DNA of 12,853 bases, taken from contig CAYWPT010000023.1 in the NCBI GenBank assembly GCA_964460605.1, forward strand, positions 1 to 12,853. Reading direction: 5' to 3'. The notes under the pieces were generated by a model, which saw only the letters and a list, made by a program, of their open reading frames with translations, was not told where the DNA came from and searched no databases. How positions within the stretch are numbered: position 1 is the first letter of the stretch; every line of letters starts with the position of its first letter. Of this stretch, positions 1 through 4,863 are shown piece by piece. Position numbers and translations under genes: made by a program. This DNA comes from CAYFJV01 sp964460605 (GTDB lineage: Archaea; Nanobdellota; Nanobdellia; Woesearchaeales; GW2011-AR9).

Positions 1-29
1 CCGCAGTGTTCAATTGGGCGCCTCTCCAT
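1..29 (-). CDS. Start of an unidentified protein, cut by the window edge
   Basis: On the minus strand an ATG at 27-29 opens a frame of nine codons (MERRPIEHC) that runs off the left edge. A strong Shine-Dalgarno, GGAGG, lies at 36-40, six bases before the ATG. An AT-rich stretch that could hold a TATA box lies at about 46-56. The gene follows the 84-680 paralog on the same strand with a gap of about 54 bases, so it may be co-transcribed or have its own promoter. Nine residues are too few to identify a product. The start call rests on the ribosome binding site only. Confidence 0.5.
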
Positions 30-83
30 AAAATTCCTCCAAGATATAGTTTAAAGTGATGTCATTATAAAAAATATAGAAAA

Positions 84-680
84 CTATGCTCCTCCCTTTA
101 AAACTACAGGGGTTACTTTTTCCACATCTTCAGCAACTGAAGCTCTAATTTCTACTTCATCAGGGAATATTTTGTCCCTACGTCTATAAGACGCGAACAA
201 TTTCATAACTTCATTATAAAGGTATTGAGCATCCCCCTCTAATTCTGATTTATAACCTGGTTCTTCAGGGAATCTATAAAATACTTTATTTACAAGAGCC
301 TTGAAAAAATAATATCCCGGCTTTTTATTCCATTTTGCATAATAATTTGTACTCAACCAAGCATCGAAGACACAACTTACATCTCCTTGGTCAAGCTCAA
401 AACTTTTTCCATCAAGTTCTTGACGGGTATTTTTCATATTGTTTAAACGAATTTTAATTCTAAAAGATAAAGTCATATATTCTTTCTTAAATTTATTCGG
501 CCTTAATTCAAGATAGACGTTACGACCCTTTTCAGTAACTGTTTCTTCTTGCCTTTTCTCATTCTTCAAATAGCCTCTTTCTTCTAAAGCTCTATTGATA
601 ACTCTAAAAAGGTCATCTACTTTTAAGATCCCTGAATATTGTAAGTGCAAATCATTGATTACTAAGTTGTGTTCACCCAT
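84..680 (-). CDS. Hypothetical protein, paralog of its upstream neighbour
   Basis: A 198-aa protein I do not recognise. It aligns along nearly its whole length with the product of 684-1196. Both share LxLxYxG near residues 13-18, a TxKG motif followed by LxPNK at about 58-63, IK near residue 75, LxQG near residues 96-99, and a WxxK..Y..F aromatic cluster near 117-126. No signal peptide or membrane segment is visible, so a soluble cytoplasmic protein is likely. It has a charged C-terminal tail of about 30 residues (KIFPDEVEIRASVAEDVEKV) that the paralog lacks. The ATG is preceded by AAAGGT, a weak Shine-Dalgarno inside the end of the upstream gene. The two frames are separated by only three bases, so they are translated from one transcript. 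The alternating charged and aromatic pattern suggests an alpha/beta fold, but no function can be assigned. Confidence 0.8.
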   Translation of the reverse strand: MGEHNLVINDLHLQYSGILKVDDLFRVINRALEERGYLKNEKRQEETVTEKGRNVYLELRPNKFKKEYMTLSFRIKIRLNNMKNTRQELDGKSFELDQGDVSCVFDAWLSTNYYAKWNKKPGYYFFKALVNKVFYRFPEEPGYKSELEGDAQYLYNEVMKLFASYRRRDKIFPDEVEIRASVAEDVEKVTPVVLKGGA

Positions 681-683
681 ATT

Positions 684-1196
684 CTACCTTTGGAATGTAT
701 ACTTAAAAACATTCAAATAATTTTTTATCTCTTGATGTAATAATTGTGTATCTTTCTCTAACCAATTTTGTGCATTTAAGTAATGATGTTTATACAAATA
801 CTTCTCCCTTAGAATAAGTAAGAACCAATAGAATGATTTATCTTTCCACTGACCACCCGTATCACTCACCACATAATTATTGATAATAATCTTAATCAAA
901 CCTTGATTTAATCTTAATGTTTGACCATTGTGTTCAATATCAACATCTTTTACATCGTTAAAAGACATTTTAATTTGCCATTTGAGTTTATAATAATGAG
1001 ATAATGATTTGTTTGGTTCAAGAACATATCTAATTTGTTTACCTTTTGGAGTTATCTGCTCCTGATTCATAGCTTCTTGCCAATCATAATTTCTTCCATT
1101 AAAGAATTGTTGGATAAGCATATAGAATTCTTCAGCATTAAATAATCCTTCATAACTCAATTTTAACTGATCATTGACTAAAGTTCTTTCTGCCAT
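684..1196 (-). CDS. Hypothetical protein, first of two tandem paralogs
   Basis: A 170-aa protein of unknown function, homologous to the following gene (shared LxYxG, TxKG, LEPNK, IK, LNQG and WKDKSFYWF positions). An in-frame ATG lies four codons further upstream (1206-1208). I prefer the ATG at 1194-1196 because MAERTLV then aligns with MGEHNLV of the paralog. It also lies about 28 bases from a minus-strand TATA box (TTTTATAA, about 1220-1227), as expected for a leaderless archaeal mRNA. It is rich in Asn, Tyr and Lys, with no membrane segment. The pair arose by tandem duplication and has diverged strongly, which suggests a heteromeric complex or subfunctionalised proteins. That last point is inference. 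Confidence 0.8.
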   Translation of the reverse strand: MAERTLVNDQLKLSYEGLFNAEEFYMLIQQFFNGRNYDWQEAMNQEQITPKGKQIRYVLEPNKSLSHYYKLKWQIKMSFNDVKDVDIEHNGQTLRLNQGLIKIIINNYVVSDTGGQWKDKSFYWFLLILREKYLYKHHYLNAQNWLEKDTQLLHQEIKNYLNVFKYTFQR

Positions 1197-1217
1197 ATAT
1201 TCTATCATTCTAAGACA

Positions 1218-1228
1218 ACTTATAAAAT
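1218..1228 (-). promoter_or_regulatory. TATA box for the paralog operon
   Basis: On the minus strand the sequence reads AATTTTATAAG, centred near 1224. That is about 28 bases from the ATG at 1194-1196, the spacing of an archaeal TATA box to a leaderless start. It points away from the plus-strand GTPase operon, making this a divergent promoter region. Confidence 0.5.
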
Positions 1229-1314
1229 TTGCCTCTTTAATTAAAATATTAGAGTAGCGAAAGATTTAAGTACTCACCACCGTTAAACTAATTTCAGTAA
1301 TATGAGGGTGTAAG

Positions 1315-1956
1315 GTGGCAAAATCTTTTTTTCAAAAACTATTAAAAAAACTTAAAGCAGTAGGTTTATTTAGTAGTAAATCACATGTGAAATTAGGACT
1401 CTATGGTCCTCCAAATGGTGGAAAATCAACTTTAGCCAACAGAATTTCTATTGATTGGTTAGGTGAAGAGATGTCTAGTATTTCACACATTGCTCACGAG
1501 ACCAGAGAGATTACTATCAAAGAACAAGTTGCTATCAAAAATAAAAAAGGCAAAGAGATTACATTTTCTTTAGTTGACACTCCAGGAATTTCTACAAGAA
1601 TTGATTATGAAGATTTCTTAAAGAAAGGGATGAAAAGAAGTGAAGCTAAAAGACGTGCTAAAGAAGCAACCAAAGGAGTTATTGACGCTATCAAATGGTT
1701 AGATGAGATGGATTCAGTTGTAGTTGTTTTAGATTCAACAAAAGATCCATATTCACAAGTAAATATTACTATAATTGGGAATTTACAAGCAAGAGACATT
1801 CCGGTTTTAATTGTAGCTAATAAAGTTGATTTAAAGAAATCAAATATTGAACTTATCAAAGCTGCATTTCCACAATATGAAGTTTTCCCAATTTCAGCAA
1901 AATATGGAAGGAATATTGAGGAGTTCTATGAGAAATTAGTAGAATTTGCTCGCTAA
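1315..1956 (+). CDS. Era-like archaeal GTPase
   Basis: A 213-aa P-loop GTPase of the TRAFAC class. G1 is GPPNGGKST at residues 31-39, G3 is DTPG at 88-91, G4 is NKVD at 169-172 and G5 is SAK at 194-196. The switch I region around HETRE (61-65) follows the pattern of the archaeal Era/Obg-like group. A basic amphipathic N-terminus (residues 1-24) precedes the G domain, and there is no C-terminal KH domain, so it is not true bacterial Era. The start is GTG at 1315, with a Shine-Dalgarno (GAGGGTG) ending five bases upstream; a TATA-like ATTTAAGTA lies near 1265. It leads an operon with a DUF2073 protein and a Zn-ribbon protein, a neighbourhood conserved in many archaea. The role is not established; ribosome assembly or RNA-linked GTPase activity is the usual inference. 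Confidence 0.88.
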   Translation: MAKSFFQKLLKKLKAVGLFSSKSHVKLGLYGPPNGGKSTLANRISIDWLGEEMSSISHIAHETREITIKEQVAIKNKKGKEITFSLVDTPGISTRIDYEDFLKKGMKRSEAKRRAKEATKGVIDAIKWLDEMDSVVVVLDSTKDPYSQVNITIIGNLQARDIPVLIVANKVDLKKSNIELIKAAFPQYEVFPISAKYGRNIEEFYEKLVEFAR

Positions 1957-2008
1957 AAAGAAGATTTAAAAAGAGAAAGAATATACATATTCAAAGAGAG
2001 GTTATATA

Positions 2009-2431
2009 ATGGTCACATTTCAATTTGTTCCCTTCCAGGAGGTTCAAACATTAAGTTCTACACTAAGAGTGAATAAACTCTTAAACATCGTTAAAGATGA
2101 TAAGATTGTAATTATGGAAGGTCGTTTGAGAAAACAAGAAGAAGCAGATCTTATTGAAATTACCATGCAAGAAATTTCTTCATCATTTTCAGGTATTGAG
2201 CTAAGTGTTATTGATCCTGAAATGAAAGGGCTAGATGGAGTACAAAAATTTAAACAAGGGGTAGCAAATATTCTATTAGGTGATAGACAAGGCTTAACAA
2301 TTATTGGTCCAGCAAATGTAGTAAAAAGAATTGTAAACAACCCAGATAAGATCGAACTATTTACTAAAGAAGCTAAAAAAATAAAACCTAAGTCAGCAAA
2401 ACGTAAGAAAGCAAGAAAAAAACGAAGATAG
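2009..2431 (+). CDS. DUF2073 family protein
   Basis: A 140-aa protein matching the DUF2073 pattern as I know it. It has KIVIMEGRL at about 32-40, an acidic EEADLIEITMQEI helix, a GIELSVID strand, and GLTIIGPANVVKRI near 94-108. The last 20 residues are almost all Lys and Arg (KKIKPKSAKRKKARKKRR), a tail suited to RNA or ribosome binding. A Shine-Dalgarno-like GAGAGG lies eight bases before the ATG. It follows the GTPase gene by 52 bases and precedes the Zn-ribbon gene by 12, so the three are probably one transcript. Conserved co-occurrence suggests it is a partner of the GTPase. No biochemical function is known to me. Confidence 0.82.
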   Translation: MVTFQFVPFQEVQTLSSTLRVNKLLNIVKDDKIVIMEGRLRKQEEADLIEITMQEISSSFSGIELSVIDPEMKGLDGVQKFKQGVANILLGDRQGLTIIGPANVVKRIVNNPDKIELFTKEAKKIKPKSAKRKKARKKRR

Positions 2432-2443
2432 GTTAAACAAAAT

Positions 2444-2818
2444 ATGCCACACCAATGTGTAAGATGTAGTAAACTGTACCCAAATGGAGCTCAAGAAATT
2501 CTGAAAGGATGCGGTTGTGGTGCACGATTATTTTTTTATGTTAAGAAAAAACATTTAGAAGAGAGTAAAAATGTTATTACTCAGCTATCTGATAATGAAA
2601 AAAAACAAATTGAACAAGACATTGTTGAGATTTCTACAGTAAAACTTAATAGTAATAGGCCTGTAATCTTAGATTTTGAGAGTATTAGAGTTCTCAAACC
2701 AGGAAAATATGAATTAGATTTAGTAAGTTTATTCAAAAAAGACCCTTTAGTATTCAAATTATCTGAAGGAAAATATGTTATTGATTTAGCTCAAGCTTTT
2801 AGTCGTGATGAAGAATAG
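2444..2818 (+). CDS. DUF2072-like Zn-ribbon protein
   Basis: A 124-aa protein with an N-terminal zinc ribbon: C5-x2-C8 and C23-x-C25 (CVRC ... CGC). It is followed by a charged linker and a C-terminal half of short beta strands (VILDFESIRVLKPGKYELDL, then LVFKLSEGKYVIDL). The arrangement matches the archaeal Zn-ribbon family usually found beside DUF2073 and an Era-like GTPase, which is also its context here. It starts 12 bases after the DUF2073 stop and is the last gene of the operon. Its stop codon (2816-2818) abuts the stop of a possible convergent reading frame on the other strand. The role is probably as a partner of the GTPase in RNA or ribosome work, inferred from neighbourhood alone. 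Confidence 0.82.
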   Translation: MPHQCVRCSKLYPNGAQEILKGCGCGARLFFYVKKKHLEESKNVITQLSDNEKKQIEQDIVEISTVKLNSNRPVILDFESIRVLKPGKYELDLVSLFKKDPLVFKLSEGKYVIDLAQAFSRDEE

Positions 2819-2956
2819 TTATTCAAATAAAAAAGTATACGTGCCACTTCTGGCAATCTTACCTTTCTTATCAATTGCTCTTGCAAAGTATTTATATTCA
2901 CCCCTGGTTTGATCTAAATCATCAAAGAAATTGTGGCACCCACAGGTCAATACCAT
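2819..2956 (-). pseudogene. Possible remnant of a surface-protein C-terminus, or a 45-aa small protein
   Basis: A minus-strand frame from ATG 2954-2956 to TAA 2819-2821 encodes 45 residues. The second half, GEYKYFARAIDKKGKIARSG followed by TYTFLFE, looks like the last strands of an Ig-like or fibronectin-type extracellular repeat (pattern YxYxARAxDxxGxxAxSGxYTF). The first part, TCGCHNFFDDLDQ, does not fit that fold. In the same frame there is a TAG just upstream. A different frame is open across 2925-2995 (KVLEVYNSYGIDLWVPQFL), which fits a frameshifted, decaying gene. Against this, the piece is short and starts beside ZPR1. It may be a coincidental frame. No signal peptide remains. Confidence 0.35.
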
Positions 2957-3024
2957 AAGAGTTATAAACTTCTAGGACCTTAATAATATTTGATTATCAA
3001 GAACACCTTTATCCATTTTAACAC

Positions 3025-3537
3025 CTATGCTTTGCCTTTTACAGCCTTATCAGAAATAATTGCACTCCTCCCACTTGGATCTGAGATTACAATCTTAATA
3101 TTCTCACGACCAAGTAAAACATTATTTAATTTTTTAATTTGATTTTTAGCTTTTTTCTTCACAGATTTATCTTCTTCACCATCAGCTGCATCTTGGATAA
3201 TCTTTTTTACTCTTTCAAGTAATCCTTCAACGTTTGTAATATACCCATTTGAAGAAGGTCCAGCTTCCATAGTAATGATTCTAGGAATTTTTACTGTAGC
3301 CATACCTGACTTGATTATCTTCACATTAAGATCTTCTTCTTTTTCAACCTCAAAGGTATAAGTTGCTGGATCTTTTGATTCTACTGGATCTAAATCTGCT
3401 TTTCTATACCCGCAACCACTACAACTCATTGATAAAACGAAAACTCTTCCAAAATAAGGAATATCTACTTCTTCTTCTCTAAGAGTAAGTTCCTTTTTGT
3501 GACATGCGAGGCATTCTTGGCCTTTTAATTCTGACAT
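3025..3537 (-). CDS. ZPR1 zinc-finger domain protein
   Basis: A 170-aa protein with one ZPR1 unit. The C4 zinc ribbon is C9-x2-C12 and C39-x2-C42, separated by the typical strand pair (LTLREEEVDIPYFGRVFVLS) and followed by GYRKADLDPVE. An A/B-type beta domain comes next, containing a GPSSNGYITNVEGLLERV segment (about 93-110) like other ZPR1 domains. Eukaryotic ZPR1, with two units, is an eEF1A-binding chaperone. The archaeal proteins carry a single unit, and their role is presumed similar. A minus-strand TATA-like TTTTTAAAG near 3560-3569 sits about 27 bases from the ATG, so the transcript is probably leaderless. The gene stands alone, tail-to-tail with the GTPase operon. Confidence 0.88.
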   Translation of the reverse strand: MSELKGQECLACHKKELTLREEEVDIPYFGRVFVLSMSCSGCGYRKADLDPVESKDPATYTFEVEKEEDLNVKIIKSGMATVKIPRIITMEAGPSSNGYITNVEGLLERVKKIIQDAADGEEDKSVKKKAKNQIKKLNNVLLGRENIKIVISDPSGRSAIISDKAVKGKA

Positions 3538-3610
3538 AAAGTATGAAAGAAAAAGTTGCTTTAAAAATGTTTTGCATCTTAGCTTTATAGGCGAGGTAAA
3601 TGCCCATAAA

Positions 3611-3619
3611 GTTTATAAA
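3611..3619 (+). promoter_or_regulatory. Possible TATA box for the tRNA-Gly transcript
   Basis: TTTATAAAT lies at 3611-3619. With the usual spacing, transcription would start near 3640. The primary transcript would then carry a 75-nt leader holding a small hairpin (GCACA/TGTGC, 3642-3656), the duplicated tRNA 5' end and the large hairpin, before the mature tRNA at 3716. I see no better TATA box closer to the tRNA. The AT-rich run CTATTAATTTA at 3704-3714 is too near to act as one. Confidence 0.35.
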
Positions 3620-3654
3620 TGACCTCAGAAGATTCATTATAGCACAAATTCTGT

Positions 3655-3670
3655 GCACCTGTAGTTTAAT
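3655..3670 (+). repeat. Stray copy of the first 16 nt of tRNA-Gly
   Basis: GCACCTGTAGTTTAAT at 3655-3670 is identical to the first 16 nt of the tRNA-Gly gene at 3716-3731. The two copies are 61 bases apart. Only the 5' strand of the acceptor stem and part of the D arm are present, so this is not a second tRNA. The match ends sharply on the 3' side. Confidence 0.85.
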
Positions 3671-3710
3671 AGGAAACTTTTGTAAAAGTTTCAGCAAAAC
3701 ACCCTATTAA
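3666..3710 (+). repeat. Nested inverted repeats before tRNA-Gly
   Basis: TTAATAGG (3666-3673) is the exact reverse complement of CCTATTAA (3703-3710). Inside it, GAAACTTTTGTAAAAGTTTC (3673-3692) is a nine-pair hairpin with almost no loop. Together they form a strong stem structure filling the space between the stray tRNA fragment and the real tRNA. It could be a leader structure or the footprint of a small palindromic insertion. Confidence 0.7.
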
Positions 3711-3715
3711 TTTAC

Positions 3716-3787
3716 GCACCTGTAGTTTAATGGCTAGAATCCTGGCCTTCCAAGCCAGTGATCCGGGTTCGAATCCCGGCAGGTGCA
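3716..3787 (+). tRNA. tRNA-Gly(UCC)
   Basis: A complete cloverleaf. The acceptor stem is GCACCTG (3716-3722) with CAGGTGC (3780-3786), and the discriminator is A3787. The D arm starts GTTT and its stem is weak, with G-U pairs. The anticodon stem is CTGGC/GCCAG around the loop CTTCCAA, so the anticodon is TCC. The variable loop is five bases, and the T arm is CCGGG-TTCGAAT-CCCGG. CCA is not encoded and must be added. No intron is present. The mature 5' end has a complete upstream duplicate of its first 16 nt, which could pair with the same 3' acceptor strand. Confidence 0.95.
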
Positions 3788-3815
3788 CTTTTCTTTAGAA
3801 TATTTCTTTTTGATC

Positions 3816-3835
3816 AAACTTTTTATAAAAAGTTT
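3816..3835. repeat. Perfect 20-bp palindrome after tRNA-Gly
   Basis: AAACTTTTTATAAAAAGTTT is its own reverse complement. It lies 28 bases after the tRNA and closely resembles the hairpin at 3673-3692 on the other side (GAAACTTTT/AAAAGTTTC). It could act as a tRNA terminator or processing signal, or be a dispersed genomic palindrome. Confidence 0.7.
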
Positions 3836-3865
3836 AGTAGGAGTACTTTTCTCATTATCAAAATC

Positions 3866-3873
3866 TTTAAATA
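3866..3873 (+). promoter_or_regulatory. TATA box of structured RNA 1
   Basis: TTTAAATA is centred 24-26 bases before the first base of the closing stem of the RNA at 3893. This is the standard distance from archaeal TATA box to transcription start, and it supports an independent transcript. Confidence 0.6.
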
Positions 3874-3892
3874 CTTCTAGAGATTCCAAATC

Positions 3893-3990
3893 ACACCGAG
3901 AGGAGACGTAAGAAAAGGTTTAGCTTAGAAAATCTACGTAGTTCCTTTATTAGGAAGGGTAAAACCTGTCTCGTCAGATCTTCTCGGTGT
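3893..3990 (+). ncRNA. Structured RNA 1, unknown family, tandem paralog of RNA 2
   Basis: No reading frame fits, but the segment folds clearly. P1 is ACACCGAGA (3893-3901) with TCTCGGTGT (3982-3990). P2 is GAGAC (3903-3907) with GTCTC (3968-3972). P3 is AGGTTT (3916-3921) with AAACCT (3962-3967), directly stacked on P2. A distal hairpin TTCCT/AGGAA lies at about 3942-3956. The 17-nt block GTTTAGCTTAGAAAATC (3918-3934) and GTAAAAC (3959-3965) recur exactly in RNA 2. A TATA box lies at the right distance upstream and a T-rich stretch follows P1, as expected for an archaeal transcript of about 100 nt. I checked for features of C/D box, H/ACA box, 5S, SRP, RNase P and fluoride riboswitch RNAs and saw no match. 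Confidence 0.7.
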
Positions 3991-4011
3991 TTTATCTTCT
4001 CTATATAAAAT

Positions 4012-4019
4012 ATTAAATA
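4012..4019 (+). promoter_or_regulatory. TATA box of structured RNA 2
   Basis: ATTAAATA is centred about 26 bases before the closing stem of RNA 2 at 4042. The AAATAC core is shared with the promoter of RNA 1. Confidence 0.55.
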
Positions 4020-4041
4020 CTAAAAGAACTTTCTTCATAGA

Positions 4042-4152
4042 GTCGAGGTTGGTGAGTGATCTGAGGCATCTAGTCTTATGGCACGAGTTTAGCTTAGAAA
4101 ATCCAGCTGGTTGACTATCCGTAAAACTCTTTGCAAACCAGGATTCCTCGGC
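4042..4152 (+). ncRNA. Structured RNA 2, unknown family, tandem paralog of RNA 1
   Basis: It has the same layout as RNA 1. P1 is GTCGAGG (4042-4048) with CCTCGGC (4146-4152). P2 is TGGT (4050-4053) with ACCA (4137-4140). P3 is GAGTTT (4085-4090) with AAACTC (4124-4129), extended by GCA/TGC (4081-4083, 4132-4134). The 17-nt core is at 4087-4103 and GTAAAAC at 4121-4127. P1 and P3 differ in sequence from RNA 1 but keep pairing. In P3 the first two pairs switch A-U to G-C and G-C to A-U, which is compensating change. A self-complementary CCAGCTGG follows the core, where RNA 1 has the self-complementary CTACGTAG. Possible pseudoknots: TAGTC (4071-4075) with GACTA (4113-4117), and CTGGTT (4107-4112) with AACCAG (4136-4141). 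The T-rich TTATTTTA at 4156-4163 may end the transcript. Confidence 0.68.
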
Positions 4153-4172
4153 GCCTTATTTTAGGCTAAACA

Positions 4173-4180
4173 TTTATTAA
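4173..4180 (+). promoter_or_regulatory. TATA box of the deacetylase-glycosyltransferase operon
   Basis: TTTATTAA is centred about 27 bases before the ATG at 4204. No Shine-Dalgarno is visible, so the mRNA is probably leaderless. RNA 2 is then a separate transcript and not a leader riboswitch of this operon. Confidence 0.5.
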
Positions 4181-4203
4181 GAGAAATTACTTTTTGAACA
4201 TCT

Positions 4204-4863
4204 ATGCCAGAGAAAACTTCTAAAGACCACATTTTAGTCTGTAGTGCTCACTCTGATGATTTTGTATTAGGTGCAGGTGGAACTATCAAAAAGTTTGTAA
4301 ACGAAAAGAAAAAAGTCTCTTGCATTGTTTTCTCTTATGGAGAAAAATCTCATCCCTGGCTTAAAGAGAAAGAAGTACAAAAAATGAGAGCTCAAGAAGC
4401 TTTTGATGCAGCAGATGTTTTAGGTTGTTCAGCAGAATTTTTTGATCTTCAAGAAGGAAATTTCATTAATGAATCTGAGGAAAAGGAAATTGTTAAAAAA
4501 ATCACTGACATGATCAAAAAGAAAAAAATAAAGAAGATATTTACCCATAGTGAAGAAGACCCACATCCTGATCATAGAGCTGTATATAAGCTTACTCTAC
4601 AAGCCTTAGAAACCTTGAAAAAATCAGAAGTACCAGAGATTTATGTCTATTCTGTGTGGAACCCAGTAGAATTCAAAACTGGTTTTCCCGCACTCTATAT
4701 TGATGTGAGTAAAACATTTAATGATAAAATTCAAGCACTCAAGAAATTTCCTAGTCAAAAATTAGCAATATTTACTTTAAGTTTTATGGTATTTTTCAGA
4801 GCACTCAAACACGGGTTTAAAATAAAAAAGAGGTTTGCAGAGATGTTTTATAGAATCAAATGA
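4204..4863 (+). CDS. PIG-L/LmbE family N-acetylglucosamine deacetylase
   Basis: A 219-aa zinc hydrolase of the PIG-L/LmbE/MshB/BshB family, which removes acetyl from GlcNAc linked to inositol, malate or similar carriers. The first metal and catalytic motif is AHSDD (residues 15-19) followed by GAGGT (23-27); it replaces the usual PHPDD but keeps His16, Asp18 and Asp19. The second motif is DPHPDH (119-124), which supplies the other zinc His. The length is typical. A hydrophobic run near the C-terminus (LAIFTLSFMVFF, about 188-199) followed by a basic tail could attach it to the membrane face. The gene overlaps the next by four bases (ATGA), so coupling to the GT4 glycosyltransferase is strong. 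The pair resembles PIG-A/PIG-L, MshA/MshB and BshA/BshB, where a GT4 enzyme adds GlcNAc and this enzyme deacetylates it. The acceptor here is unknown. Confidence 0.88.
   Translation: MPEKTSKDHILVCSAHSDDFVLGAGGTIKKFVNEKKKVSCIVFSYGEKSHPWLKEKEVQKMRAQEAFDAADVLGCSAEFFDLQEGNFINESEEKEIVKKITDMIKKKKIKKIFTHSEEDPHPDHRAVYKLTLQALETLKKSEVPEIYVYSVWNPVEFKTGFPALYIDVSKTFNDKIQALKKFPSQKLAIFTLSFMVFFRALKHGFKIKKRFAEMFYRIK

Noticed and set aside
1..11. CAGTGTTC shared by the left edge (4-11) and 12713-12720 as a sign of a large repeat or circular end
   Set aside because: Only eight bases match, and the left copy lies within the start of a coding frame.
2841..2939. GTGCCAC/GTGGCAC inverted repeat as a structured RNA
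   Set aside because: The arms are seven bases and 85 bases apart with no supporting inner stems; a coding remnant on the minus strand explains the region better.
3655..3715. A second, complete tRNA upstream of tRNA-Gly
   Set aside because: Only the first 16 nt match; there is no anticodon arm, T arm or 3' acceptor strand.
3893..4152. C/D or H/ACA guide RNA, fluoride riboswitch, 5S, SRP or RNase P RNA identity for the twin RNAs
   Set aside because: No RTGATGA/CTGA box pair, no ACA box at the right distance from a two-sided pocket, and none of the conserved cores of the other families. Each has its own promoter and neither reads into a gene as a leader.
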